Source: Paradevosia sp036499825
Lineage (GTDB): Bacteria; Pseudomonadota; Alphaproteobacteria; Rhizobiales; Devosiaceae
Direction of reading: 5' to 3'
DNA length: 64,000 nucleotides
NCBI GenBank assembly: GCA_036499825.1
Contig: DASYCZ010000049.1
Location: 1-64,000 of the forward strand
Shown: positions 17,890 to 26,595 of the stretch, one piece after another
How the letters are laid out: each line of letters opens with the position of its first letter
Numbering within the stretch: position 1 is the stretch's first letter
Made by a program: the position numbers and the translations under genes
Notes under the pieces: model-generated
What the model saw: the letters and a program-made list of their open reading frames with translations, nothing else
Told to the model about the DNA's origin: nothing
Database searches by the model: none

Positions 17890-18270
17890 CTATTGACCCT
17901 CCGGGAGCGGCGCGCCGGCGGCCGGATCGACCCCGGACTCCAGCGACTTCAGTAAGTCGGTAAGCCCGGCGGTATCCGGGGCCGGAGGCCGCATCGGCAG
18001 GACGTTGAAGCTGCCGACCTGCGTCTGCTTCAGTGGCTGCAGGTTCAGCGCGGCCAGGTGGCGGTCAACGATCGGCTCGATATGCGACGGCTGGTTGAGA
18101 TAGGCCCAGTCGGCCTTGAGCATGGAAAGATCGGATTCCTGCCGGCTGATGGTCCGTTCCAGAGCGGTCTTTTCAGCCGCTGTGCCCTCGACCGAATTCT
18201 TCAGCGAATAGACCCCGACCAGCGCCGCGACACTTGTCAGCGTGAGAATGACGTTGAGAGTCCTGATCAT
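17890..18270 (-). CDS. ftsL: Cell division protein FtsL
   Basis: Small bitopic divisome protein of 126 residues. A hydrophobic helix at about 5-22 is followed by a heptad-like, Glu/Lys-rich coiled coil (about 25-60), and a Pro-rich tail. FtsL proteins share little sequence, so the call rests on topology and on position between rsmH (4 bp ATGA overlap) and ftsI. The motif ADWAYLNQPSHIE is typical of alphaproteobacterial FtsL. Confidence 0.92.
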   Translation of the reverse strand: MIRTLNVILTLTSVAALVGVYSLKNSVEGTAAEKTALERTISRQESDLSMLKADWAYLNQPSHIEPIVDRHLAALNLQPLKQTQVGSFNVLPMRPPAPDTAGLTDLLKSLESGVDPAAGAPLPEGQ

Positions 18271-19256
18271 GCCGCACCCCGGATAGTTGGCACCGCAAGC
18301 CCCTCGAAAGTCACCGGCCGGGCCGCAGCGCCACTGCGCACCGCGCCGCGCAGGATGGCCGATCGCGCCCGCGGATTGCGGGACACTTCGCTGGAGCCGG
18401 GCTTTACGGCCTTGGCTACCGGCGTCCAGCGGCGCACCTCGGCTTCCATCTGCGGCAGATGCCGCGACTGCGCAGGACCACCCTTGTCGGGGTCGAAGAA
18501 GCGCTTCACGATGCGATCCTCCAGCGAATGAAATGTCACCACGGCCAGCCGCCCGCCCTCGCCCAGCACACGTTCGGCGGCGAACAGACCCTCGACCAGT
18601 TCATCGAACTCGGCATTCACCGCGATCCGCAACGCCTGGAAGCTCCGGGTCGCCGGATGCGCATCGCCGGGTTTGCGACCGATTGCCTTCTCGATCAGTC
18701 GCGCCAGCTCCGTCGTCGTGCCGATCGGCGCCTCGGCTCTCGCCGCCACGATAGTGTGGGCGATGCGGCGCGACTTGCGCTCCTCGCCATAGGCGAACAG
18801 CAGGTTCGCCAACGCGCTCTCTTCGAGCGTATTCACGAGGTCGGCGGCGGTCTCGCCATCACCGGCCATCCGCATGTCGAGCGGTCCCTCGCGCATGAAT
18901 GAAAAGCCGCGCTCCGGCTCGTCGAGTTGCATTGAGGAAACGCCGATATCGAGGACGACGCCATCGATCGAGCGCCCTTCGATGGCCTCATCCAGTTTGG
19001 AAAAAGTCGTCGCCACGAATTTGAATTGATTCGGAAAATCATCGCGCAACTGCTGCACATACGGCGCGACGTTCGGATCGCGGTCGAGCGCGATCACATT
19101 GGCGCCAGCCTGCAGCAGGGCCCGCGAATAGCCACCGGCACCGAACGTGCCGTCGATGATTGAGGCGCCGTGTAGCGGCTGCAGTGCGTTCAGCACTTCA
19201 TCCAGCAGCACCGGCACGTGGGGCTCGGAACTTCCGGGCACGATACGCTGGCCCAT
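18267..19256 (-). CDS. rsmH: 16S rRNA (cytosine-1402-N4)-methyltransferase RsmH
   Basis: SAM-dependent enzyme (MraW) that methylates C1402 of 16S rRNA; 329 residues. It opens with HVPVLLDEVL, then the SAM loop DGTFGAGGYSR at about 35-45, DIGVSSMQLDEPERGFSFMREGPLDMRM near 105-130 in two blocks, RSFQALRIAVN near 205, and VVTFHSLEDRIVKRFF near 250. First gene of the dcw cluster here, 141 bp downstream of rnpB; the mraZ gene that normally precedes it is missing. Its ribosome binding site is weak. Confidence 0.97.
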   Translation of the reverse strand: MGQRIVPGSSEPHVPVLLDEVLNALQPLHGASIIDGTFGAGGYSRALLQAGANVIALDRDPNVAPYVQQLRDDFPNQFKFVATTFSKLDEAIEGRSIDGVVLDIGVSSMQLDEPERGFSFMREGPLDMRMAGDGETAADLVNTLEESALANLLFAYGEERKSRRIAHTIVAARAEAPIGTTTELARLIEKAIGRKPGDAHPATRSFQALRIAVNAEFDELVEGLFAAERVLGEGGRLAVVTFHSLEDRIVKRFFDPDKGGPAQSRHLPQMEAEVRRWTPVAKAVKPGSSEVSRNPRARSAILRGAVRSGAAARPVTFEGLAVPTIRGAA

Positions 19257-19397
19257 AATTGTCGTGCTACTCCAACTTCCCGACCGCCCCCAGAGGCCTT
19301 CAGGTACGCTTTACAATCCCGCAACACCGAGACCTGAGCACTTTGCACATGAGCTTTTAAGATTCTGTTTCCCATGGTGCGCCGTTGGGAAAGAAAG

Positions 19398-19778
19398 CGC
19401 CAGTTGACCTGTAAGCCGGGTTCTGTAGGGCGCAGCCTTGCGGCTGCGCGTGGTGACCATTCCTCTGGGAGCCCCGTTGCCGAAGCCCTCTAGCAACCAA
19501 CCCGGATGACAGGCCACGAAACCGGCTGAGGCCCGAAGGCCTCACGTCATCCCTATTTGGTCTTGCTCCCGGTGGGGTTTGCCATGCCGTTCCCGTTGCC
19601 GGGCCCGCGGTGCGCTCTTACCGCACCCTTTCACCTTTTCCCGGCCGGAGCCGGGTAGTTTGCTTTCTGTGGCACTTTCCCTGGGGTCGCCCCCGCCGGA
19701 CGTTATCCGGCACCGTGTTTCGATGGAGCCCGGACTTTCCTCCCCGCTTGCGCGGAGCGGCCACCCGGTCAACTGGCG
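19398..19778 (-). ncRNA. rnpB: RNase P RNA, bacterial type A
   Basis: Catalytic RNA that trims tRNA 5' leaders. Ends are set by helix P1: a perfect 12 bp pairing between CGCCAGTTGACC at the 5' end (19767-19778) and GGTCAACTGGCG at the 3' end (19398-19409). The universally conserved GAGGAAAGTCCGGGCTCC is read on the minus strand near 19724-19742, and ACAGAACCCGGCTTACAG near 19411-19428. AGAGGAATGG lies near 19460. The 381-base length is normal. It begins only 30 bp after the J-domain gene, so its promoter probably lies within or just beyond that gene's end. In related genomes rnpB is also just upstream of the dcw cluster. Confidence 0.96.
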
Positions 19779-19808
19779 GAGAGGTTGTGTTGGTAAAGCG
19801 CCGCCGCG

Positions 19809-20534
19809 TCAAGTCGCCGGAAGCGCGCGATGCAGCGGTTGCTTGGTGATCTGTGCGTAAGCCTGGTTGATCGCCGCCATGCGCTTGGTCGCCACCTCGA
19901 TCAATTCCTGCGGCACACCCTTGGCGATCAGCCGGTCGGGGTGATGCTCCGCCACGAGTTGCCTGTAGACGCGGCGAACTTCAGCCTGCTCGGCGCCCGG
20001 AACCAGACCCAGCACGAGATAAGGATCCGTGCCCGTCTCGAGATAGACATGCTGCGCCGCGAGCTGCTCAAAACGCACATCGTCAAAACCGAAGATATCG
20101 CTGACCGACTTCAGATAGTCGAGCTCGGCCTCGTGAATAAGCCCGTCAGCCGAGGCGATGACGAACAGGCCATCGAGCACATGCTCCAGCGTTTCCGGGT
20201 GGTTGAAGAAGAACCGGCCGATCTTGCGGGCATAGGATTCGTAACCGGCAACATCCTGCCGGGCCATGTCGAAGAGCTTTTCGACATTGCTCTCCTGCCC
20301 TGCAGGAATTTCCACGGTGCGATAGAACGCCCTGATCTCCGACGCCGTAACTGCCCCATCGGCAACCGCCATCTTGGCCGACAGCGCGATCAGGGCGAGC
20401 GTGAACGCCGCATCGCGGCCGCCCGGTAGCCAGGTATCCGGATCCAGAACGTTGGCAAGCGATCCCACAACGCCAGTACGTTGCGAAAACGAACCCATTA
20501 CCGATGACACGCGCTGCCAGATCGACACAACCAT
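19809..20534 (-). CDS. TerB/J-domain protein (DjlA-like co-chaperone)
   Basis: Protein of 241 residues from ATG 20534 (MVVSIWQRV); an in-frame start at 20603 would add 23 poorly conserved residues. The first two thirds form an all-helical TerB-like domain (FTLALIALSAKMAVADGAVTASEIRAF, then a repeat with ASADGLIHEAELDYL), and the last 70 residues a J domain, YLVLGLVPGAEQAEVRRVYR, with the HPD motif at 198-200 that stimulates DnaK ATPase. No membrane segment is evident, unlike in E. coli DjlA. It lies directly upstream of rnpB. Confidence 0.88.
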   Translation of the reverse strand: MVVSIWQRVSSVMGSFSQRTGVVGSLANVLDPDTWLPGGRDAAFTLALIALSAKMAVADGAVTASEIRAFYRTVEIPAGQESNVEKLFDMARQDVAGYESYARKIGRFFFNHPETLEHVLDGLFVIASADGLIHEAELDYLKSVSDIFGFDDVRFEQLAAQHVYLETGTDPYLVLGLVPGAEQAEVRRVYRQLVAEHHPDRLIAKGVPQELIEVATKRMAAINQAYAQITKQPLHRALPAT

Positions 20535-20650
20535 CTCCAAAGCGCGTGGAGCATAACCCGCTGTCGATAAATGAAAAGCGTCAGCGCAGGGGCAATTTTG
20601 CATGGCTCACCCTCCGGGGGTGCAACCAACCACCGGACTTGGACCAGCGG

Positions 20651-21541
20651 TCAGTTTGAATAGGAGTAGAACGTTTCGGCGTCCGAGGAATTGGGGCCGC
20701 CGTTCAAAAAGAAGCCGTTGGCATCGTATTCGGTGTACTGGCCATCAGGGCTCGACTGGTCAGTCGCCTCGCGATGCTGGCGACGGGCCAGAAAATCCGC
20801 AAGCGATCCCCCCTTCCAGTCCTGCAAATCCCTCGCATCGACGATCTCATCGTCGTTGTTGGTGCTTGCAACGGTCTGCGGATCGACGCGCTGCACCGCT
20901 TTGGGGTGCGGACGCATCGAGGCCGGCATCGGGATCGGTGCGATTTCCTGCGGCTGCGGCGCGATGGAGGCTATCTGTGTCGGCTTTTCCGGCTGCACCC
21001 AGTTACTCGGCTTGGCGGGCGTGCTGGTTTCCACGACAACCGGCTGTGATGCCTCTGCCTTCTCTGCCGGAGCCGCCTGCGTCACACCCGAAATGTAGGA
21101 TGGAAGTGACTTGCCGGAAGCCAGATAATTGTCGACGGCAGTGTCCTTGGCGGCCACGGCGACAGGCTTGGCTGGAGGCGGCACGGGGGCAACTTCCGCC
21201 ACCGACGCGACGACCGGCTTGGCTACGGCCACCGGAGGCGCAACAGGAGTGGGTGCGGCAATCGGCGCCACCACGGCCACAGGCGCAATGGGCGTCGTCG
21301 CAGGCTTTGCGGCAGGGGCGGCAACAGTAGGAACCACAGGCGCCGCGGGCTGAGCTGCAAGCACGGAAGTTAACGCATCGACCGAGGGAACACCGACGAT
21401 CAGCAGCAACCCTGCCCAGGCCAAACCACCAGTAATCCGCTTATCCATCGCCATTTTCTGCAATTCCCGACCCGCGTCTCCTCCCATGCGCCGGAAGAGA
21501 CTCTTCTTTAATGGCCATTTTATGTTGAGCCATTTTGACAC
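20651..21541 (-). CDS. Pro/Ala-rich exported or membrane-anchored protein
   Basis: Protein of up to 296 residues with no recognised domain. A Lys/Arg-rich start is followed by one hydrophobic segment (about 37-55, GGLAWAGLLLIVGVPSVDAL), which could be a signal anchor. The next 110 residues are almost only Ala, Pro and Val in irregular PVAP/APV units, typical of an extended periplasmic or wall-spanning spacer. The C-terminal third is more polar, with GGSLADFLARRQ and a Ser/Tyr-rich end. In-frame Met codons at residues 19 and 30 are alternative starts. It lies between metF and the J-domain gene, all same strand. Function unknown. Confidence 0.65.
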   Translation of the reverse strand: MSKWLNIKWPLKKSLFRRMGGDAGRELQKMAMDKRITGGLAWAGLLLIVGVPSVDALTSVLAAQPAAPVVPTVAAPAAKPATTPIAPVAVVAPIAAPTPVAPPVAVAKPVVASVAEVAPVPPPAKPVAVAAKDTAVDNYLASGKSLPSYISGVTQAAPAEKAEASQPVVVETSTPAKPSNWVQPEKPTQIASIAPQPQEIAPIPMPASMRPHPKAVQRVDPQTVASTNNDDEIVDARDLQDWKGGSLADFLARRQHREATDQSSPDGQYTEYDANGFFLNGGPNSSDAETFYSYSN

Positions 21542-21576
21542 AATAGCGTCTTGCCGATGAACTGCACCTGAACGCT

Positions 21577-22494
21577 TCAGGCGCGCAGTTCGGTGGCTGG
21601 TCGCCGTCCCAGCAGCCGCGCTAGCGCCAACACCAGGTTAGAGCGGTTGAGGGTGTAGAAATGGAACTCCGTAACCCCCTCATCGAGCAGTTCGATCACT
21701 TGTTCGGCAGCAACCGCGGAGGCCACCAATGCGTGTGTTTCCGGATCGTCGTCCAGGCCCTCGAAGCGCGCTGCCAGCCAATCGGGGATTGATGCGCCGC
21801 AACGGGATGCGAAGCCTGAAATCTGCTTGAAGCTGTGGATAGGCTGAATGCCCGGCACGATCGGCGCGGTGATCCCGGCCCGCCGCGCCCGCTCGATGAA
21901 GCGGAGATAGTCGGCATTGTCGAAGAACATCTGGGTGACCGCGCGCGTCGCGCCGGCATCGAGCTTGCGCTTCAAATTGTCGATATCGGCTTGCCAGTCC
22001 GGGCTTTGCGGATGCTTTTCCGGATAAGCGGCGACGGAAATGTCGAAGTCGCCGATCCGGCGAATGCCGGCCACGAGCTCGGCGGCATTGCGATAGCCTT
22101 CAGGATGCGGCACGAACGGAGCGCCGACGCCTTCCGGCGGATCGCCGCGCAGCGCCACGATACGCGATATGCCTGCCTGCTGGTAACCGCGCACCACGGC
22201 ATCGACGTCGTCACGCGACGCACCGACGCAAGTCAGGTGTGCCGCAGCATCGACGCCGGTGTCGGCCTTGATCCGGGACACCATGCGCAGGGTGCGCTCA
22301 CGCGTCGAACCGCCCGCGCCATAGGTGACGGATACGAAGCGCGGATTGAGCGGGGCGAGCTTCTGCACGGTTTCCCAGAACCGCTCTTCCATGACGTCCG
22401 TCTTGGGCGGGAAGAACTCGAACGACAGCTGCAGCTTGGGCGCGATTTCGGCCAGGTGCCGGCTTGGGCGCACATGTTCGGTGGTAATGCTCAT
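21577..22494 (-). CDS. metF: 5,10-methylenetetrahydrofolate reductase
   Basis: FAD-dependent TIM-barrel enzyme of 305 residues that makes 5-methyl-THF, the methyl donor for methionine synthase. LSFEFFPPKTD near residue 24 carries the catalytic Glu; VTYGAGGS and LTCVGASRDD follow; ALRGDPPEG is the FAD/NADH site; YPEKHPQSPD and TQMFFDN complete the fingerprint. ATG at 22494 overlaps the stop of the ArsR-methyltransferase gene by ATGA, so both are expressed together. Confidence 0.97.
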   Translation of the reverse strand: MSITTEHVRPSRHLAEIAPKLQLSFEFFPPKTDVMEERFWETVQKLAPLNPRFVSVTYGAGGSTRERTLRMVSRIKADTGVDAAAHLTCVGASRDDVDAVVRGYQQAGISRIVALRGDPPEGVGAPFVPHPEGYRNAAELVAGIRRIGDFDISVAAYPEKHPQSPDWQADIDNLKRKLDAGATRAVTQMFFDNADYLRFIERARRAGITAPIVPGIQPIHSFKQISGFASRCGASIPDWLAARFEGLDDDPETHALVASAVAAEQVIELLDEGVTEFHFYTLNRSNLVLALARLLGRRPATELRA

Positions 22495-23468
22495 ATCTCT
22501 GCCTTGTCTTCGGTCAGCCGCCACAGGCAGACCGTCAGTCCCTGCGCGTCGTTGGTATTTGGAAATGTCTTCAGCGCATCGACGTTGAGGCCGACGGCGC
22601 GGGCCCAGCCGGCCATCTGCACCTCGGAAAGGCCGAGCCGCCGATGGGCGTGATGGCTGCGCAGGAATTCGTGCTCATGTGGGGCGAAATCGACAATCAG
22701 CATCTCACCCCCTGGCGCCAGCGCCTTTCGCACCTGCCCGAGCAGCCGGCCGGGATCATCGAAATAGTGCAGCACCTGGTGGATGATGATGAGGTCGGCG
22801 CGCCCGATGGCCGGATCGAGATTGGCGATATCGCCCAGGCGCACCTGTGCATGGTTGATGCCGGCGGCATTCAGCTTGGCCCGCGCCACCGCCAGCATTT
22901 CGCGGTTGGCGTCGATGCCGACACCCCGGCGATAGTGATCCGCCAGCAATTCCAGCATGCGGCCGGTGCCCGTGCCGAGATCGAGCAGCAGCTCGACCTT
23001 GCGCCCATCGACGGCTTCGAGAATGGCCGCCTCGACCGCCGACTCGGGCACATGCAGGTTGCGCTGTGCATCCCAGCTCTCGGCGACCTTGGAGAAATAG
23101 GCCGCCGCCTGCGCCTGCTGGTTGCCGCGTACCCAATCGAGCCGCGACCGGTCGCGCAGGCGATCGGGATCGGCGGCATCGAAATGCTCGACCAGCCAGC
23201 GCGCCAGATCGGCGGCGGCTCCGTCGCCGGCCAGGGCATAGTAAGCCCAGGCGCCTTCGGCATTGCGGGCAATGAGATCGGCATCGGCGAGAAGCTTGAG
23301 ATGCCGCGACACGCGTGGCTGGCTCTGGCCAAGGATCTCGGTGAGGTCCTTGACCGAAAGCTCGCCTTCCGCCAGCAATGCCAGTAGCCGCAGCCGGGTG
23401 ACTTCCCCCGCCGCCTTCAGCACGCCGACCAGATCGTTGAGTTCCGCCACTTCGCCTTCTCGCGTCAT
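22491..23468 (-). CDS. ArsR-type regulator fused to a SAM methyltransferase (SahR-like)
   Basis: Protein of 325 residues in two parts. Residues 10-85 are an ArsR winged helix (EVTRLRLLALLAEGELSVKDL, then SQPRVSRHLKLLADADLI). Residues 125-325 are a class I methyltransferase with the SAM loop LLDLGTGTGRML near 162. The fusion next to metF is common in Alphaproteobacteria. An ArsR regulator named SahR is known to control methionine-cycle genes; assigning this protein to it is inference. ATG at 23468 lies inside a perfect palindrome and has no ribosome binding site. GTG at 23450, preceded by AGAAGG, is a good alternative start. Confidence 0.9.
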   Translation of the reverse strand: MTREGEVAELNDLVGVLKAAGEVTRLRLLALLAEGELSVKDLTEILGQSQPRVSRHLKLLADADLIARNAEGAWAYYALAGDGAAADLARWLVEHFDAADPDRLRDRSRLDWVRGNQQAQAAAYFSKVAESWDAQRNLHVPESAVEAAILEAVDGRKVELLLDLGTGTGRMLELLADHYRRGVGIDANREMLAVARAKLNAAGINHAQVRLGDIANLDPAIGRADLIIIHQVLHYFDDPGRLLGQVRKALAPGGEMLIVDFAPHEHEFLRSHHAHRRLGLSEVQMAGWARAVGLNVDALKTFPNTNDAQGLTVCLWRLTEDKAEI

Positions 23469-23487
23469 ATAAAGATATCTTTATATG
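23466..23487. promoter_or_regulatory. Perfect 22 bp palindrome, probable operator of the ArsR-metF operon
   Basis: Half-site CATATAAAGAT (23466-23476) followed directly by its exact reverse complement (23477-23487). The AT-rich palindrome overlaps the annotated ATG of the ArsR-methyltransferase gene, so a bound dimer would block promoter or start site. Autoregulation by the ArsR protein is the simplest reading. Confidence 0.75.
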
Positions 23488-23582
23488 TTTAGCGAGAGAT
23501 GGTCCAGAGGCTTGTTCGATTATGCCCCTTCCGCCTCAAGGGCAACTTCGATGAACGTGGCGCGATCCGGTTGTTGCCGGAA

Positions 23583-23618
23583 GCACAAAAGAAAATCCCC
23601 GACCAACGGCCGGGGATT
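23583..23618 (-). terminator. Intrinsic terminator after phoA
   Basis: On the minus strand the stem AATCCCCG/CGGGGATT (23594-23601 with 23611-23618, 9-base loop) is followed by TTCTTTTGTG. It lies 22 bp past the phoA stop. Confidence 0.8.
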
Positions 23619-23639
23619 CGAAGGCAGAACTGCAAAAAA

Positions 23640-25076
23640 TCAGTCGGCGGTGAGCTTCAGCGCATCGCGGATGGTGAAGAACATGTCCGTCTGATCGGTC
23701 AGGCCGGCGAAATTGCCGGCCCAAGGACCGAATGCTGCCACGCGAAGCTGCGTGCCGGTATGGCCCTGGGATTCGCTCTCGGAATTGCCGTAGCTCACAT
23801 CCATGATCGAGCCGTCCTTGGTGGTGAGCGCGACCGTCAGGCCCGGAGCCTTGGAGCCGTGCTCGATGATCTGGCTCGAATGCGCGTGATCGGCGGTGAC
23901 GATCACAAGGGTCTTGCCGTCCTTTTTGGCGTAGTCGAGGGCGACCTGCACGGCCTCGTCGAGATCGACGGTTTCACCGATCTGACCGCAGGCATTGGCA
24001 TCATGATCCTGCTTGTCGATGGAAGCACCCTCGACCTGGAGGAAGAAGCCCTTCTCATTGCCCTTGAGCAGGTCGATGGCCTTGGTGGTCATCTCGGAAA
24101 GGCTCGGCTGCGCCGCCGGACGATCCGGATTTTCCACGCAGGTCACGGCGGCCTTCTCGATATTGCCGTGATAGCTGGCCTTTGGGCCGCTCCAGCGCAC
24201 CGGCATGTTGCCCGGCGCGAAGAGACCCAGAACCGGCTTGTCCTGGTTGGCTGCGGTAACGACTTTCAGCTCGTCGCTGTTGGTGACGATGGTGTAGCCC
24301 CGTTCCTTGGCCTGATCCATCAGCGTCTTGCCCTTCCAGTCGCCGGCAGCGGCAACTTCGTCGAAGGTCTTGGCGCCACCGCCGAGGGTGATGTCGGCGC
24401 GGGTGTTGAGCAGCTGTTCGGTGATCGAGCCGAGACCGCCATTTTCGAGCGCATTGTCGGCGCAGGTCTTCGTGGTCGCCACGGGCCCGTAGCAGGAACG
24501 CTGCACCACATGGGCAACCTGCACGGCCGGCGTCGCGTCCTGGAGTTCGGACGTGGTGACGTCGCCAGTGCCGAGACCGGCAGCCTTGGCCATTTCGAGC
24601 AATGTCTGGTGGGCCTTGCCCGTGATATCGACGCTCACGGCGTTGTTGTAGGTCTTCACACCGGTCGACCAGGCACTGCCGGAGGCAGCGGAATCGGTGA
24701 CATAGGCCGGCTTGCCGCTCTTCTGGTCGAGCGAATAATGCGTGTACTGGCCGGTGACCGGAAAGGCATCGATGCCCTTGAAATAGCCGCCGGCGCCTTC
24801 GGCATAATTGCGGGCCACGGTGATTTCGGAATCACCCATGCCATCGCCGATGAACAGGATGACGTGCTTCACTTCACCATTGGTGATTGCCGCCTGCAGC
24901 ATCTGGGTCATGTCGCCGGTGATGCGACGCGCGCCACCCTGCTGGGTGACGTCACCCTGGGCCGAACGCTGCAGAAATTGGGACGCAGCCGTCTCCTGGG
25001 CCTGGGCAACAGTAGAGCCGAGCAAGGCTGTAATAGCCACGGTCGTCATTAACGTGTGTCGGGGCAGATTTATCAT
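23640..25076 (-). CDS. phoA: Alkaline phosphatase PhoA
   Basis: Periplasmic metal-dependent phosphomonoesterase that frees phosphate from organic esters. From ATG 25076 the protein has 478 residues, with a signal peptide ending near AQAQE. VILFIGDGMGDSE holds metal-binding Asp, TDSAASGSAWSTGVKTYN the nucleophilic Ser (about 129), and VTADHAHSSQI the late metal ligands; the pattern is close to E. coli PhoA. A longer frame to 25166 would place a Cys-rich stretch ahead of the signal peptide and is less likely. A Pho box lies 78 bp upstream, so it should be induced by PhoB under phosphate limitation. Confidence 0.96.
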   Translation of the reverse strand: MINLPRHTLMTTVAITALLGSTVAQAQETAASQFLQRSAQGDVTQQGGARRITGDMTQMLQAAITNGEVKHVILFIGDGMGDSEITVARNYAEGAGGYFKGIDAFPVTGQYTHYSLDQKSGKPAYVTDSAASGSAWSTGVKTYNNAVSVDITGKAHQTLLEMAKAAGLGTGDVTTSELQDATPAVQVAHVVQRSCYGPVATTKTCADNALENGGLGSITEQLLNTRADITLGGGAKTFDEVAAAGDWKGKTLMDQAKERGYTIVTNSDELKVVTAANQDKPVLGLFAPGNMPVRWSGPKASYHGNIEKAAVTCVENPDRPAAQPSLSEMTTKAIDLLKGNEKGFFLQVEGASIDKQDHDANACGQIGETVDLDEAVQVALDYAKKDGKTLVIVTADHAHSSQIIEHGSKAPGLTVALTTKDGSIMDVSYGNSESESQGHTGTQLRVAAFGPWAGNFAGLTDQTDMFFTIRDALKLTAD

Positions 25077-25153
25077 GGGGTAAATGTCCTTCGAGACGTA
25101 TGGCGAGGGGGTATCTGCGTAATCGCAGCACCCGCACACCTTTTCGTGAACAC

Positions 25154-25193
25154 ATGACTGTCCCATGACAGCAACATTGTTTCTCTATGACAT
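25154..25193 (-). promoter_or_regulatory. Pho box upstream of phoA
   Basis: The minus strand reads CTGTCATGGGACAGTCAT at 25154-25171, two 7-base PhoB units in the 7+4+7 arrangement with one mismatch in the second. A further unit ATGTCAT at 25187-25193 lies exactly two 11 bp steps upstream, so a second PhoB dimer may bind there. The site is 78 bp before the phoA start codon. Confidence 0.8.
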
Positions 25194-25221
25194 GGTGTAG
25201 TGACGGAAATTCCGCACCCAA

Positions 25222-25259
25222 AACGGCAATACCTCGCGCCGGTCAAGCGCGAGGTATTG
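25222..25259 (-). terminator. Intrinsic terminator after the DUF2336 gene
   Basis: A perfect 12 bp stem, CAATACCTCGCG (25227-25238) and CGCGAGGTATTG (25248-25259) with a 9-base loop, is followed on the minus strand by CCGTTTTGG. It begins 25 bp past the stop of the DUF2336 gene and separates it from the phoA promoter. Confidence 0.82.
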
Positions 25260-25284
25260 GATCTACCCAAATCTTGTGAGGGCG

Positions 25285-26415
25285 TTAGGCGGCGCCGACG
25301 ACCTGTTCGGCCTGCTGCATGCGCTTGCGGAAGGCATGCGCGCGCCACAGCTCGAAGATATCGGAAGCTTCTTGCTGGCTCAGGGCTTCGAAACGCGCCC
25401 GGATATTGGTCTTGTCAGCCTCTGTCGGCAGATCCCGCCATGGCATCGCGACAACCAGCGCCTCGAACAGATCGGGGCTGATGCCGGCAGCGCGCAACGC
25501 TACGGTGATGGCGACGTAATCCTGCATGGCGAGCCATTTGACCAGCACTTCCGGGCCGACCTGCAACATCACGGTCAGCGCCGCGGCGGCATGATGGCCG
25601 TAGCCGAACCGCGCGAACCGGGCTAGCGCGCGCTCATCGAGCTGCTTGCGGTCGCTGAGCGCCTTGACCTGATTATAGGCCAGTTTCCATTCCTGGCTGG
25701 AAAAGCCGGCACGGTTGCGCATGCGGTTATAGACGACGGAATTGACTTTGCCGGCCGTGACCGGATCGACGCGCTGGCTCATCCGCCCCAGCGTTTCCAG
25801 CACCTTGCCGGCGATGGCGTCGATCTCCTGCCGCAGCGCATCCCAGTCGAGATCGGGACGGCTGCGGAGATCTGCTGAAAGTTCGGCATCCTGCGAGGCC
25901 AGTGCCACGAGCTGCTCGAGCGACATCTGGGTCAACTCGGCCTTTTCGTTGCGCACCAGGCGCAGCACCGAAGGCTTGGAGCCGTGCGCCAGGATGGCTT
26001 CGCCAACGCGCTCGGAAACGCTTGGCCGGCTCGCGATGGCGACGCGATGCTCTTCGCTCTGGTTGGCGGCGATATCGATGAGGTCGTCATCCGACAGCAC
26101 GTTGGAGAATTCGAGCAGTGGCTTGGCCACTTCGATCACGTCATTGGCGAGCTTGACCACCACAGTGCCGGGCGCGCGATCCAGCGGCGCCAGCAGCTTC
26201 GCGACATGCGCGCGCGCCTCGACTTCCACGAATTCGGCCAATTGACACAGCACGTCGTCATACTGCGCGACCTGCTCGTCGTCGCAGCGGTCGGAAGCGA
26301 AAGCGAACAGTTGCGCCATGTTCCGGAACAATTGCTCGCGCTCGGAGGCGCTGGCGTCTCCGTTCAGAACGCGAAAGCTGGAAAACGCTTTCACGCCTTC
26401 TTCTATTTCTTGCAT
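25285..26415 (-). CDS. DUF2336 domain protein
   Basis: All-helical cytoplasmic protein of 376 residues matching the alphaproteobacterial DUF2336 family. Its first 200 residues have HEAT-like repeats (DDVLCQLAEFVEVEARAHVAKLLAPLDRAPGTVVVKLAND; ANQSEEHRVAIASRP), and the C-terminal half is helical with KQLDERALARFARFGYGHHAAAAL. No catalytic motif or membrane segment is visible. Its biochemical role is not known. It appears monocistronic, with its own terminator. Confidence 0.82.
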   Translation of the reverse strand: MQEIEEGVKAFSSFRVLNGDASASEREQLFRNMAQLFAFASDRCDDEQVAQYDDVLCQLAEFVEVEARAHVAKLLAPLDRAPGTVVVKLANDVIEVAKPLLEFSNVLSDDDLIDIAANQSEEHRVAIASRPSVSERVGEAILAHGSKPSVLRLVRNEKAELTQMSLEQLVALASQDAELSADLRSRPDLDWDALRQEIDAIAGKVLETLGRMSQRVDPVTAGKVNSVVYNRMRNRAGFSSQEWKLAYNQVKALSDRKQLDERALARFARFGYGHHAAAALTVMLQVGPEVLVKWLAMQDYVAITVALRAAGISPDLFEALVVAMPWRDLPTEADKTNIRARFEALSQQEASDIFELWRAHAFRKRMQQAEQVVGAA

Positions 26416-26595
26416 GTCATCTCTCCCGGCGTTCTGCCGTAGCGTTCAGATTGACATACAGCGTTCGCAACCGACTAAAGGCTCCCCGCGGCAATTGAAT
26501 AAAATTGTCCGCGACGCCCCATAAATGGATCGCCGAGAATTCAAACCCGGGCGTCGCGGCACAAGACCGAGACCGCCCCTTTCCAATACTGCGGC

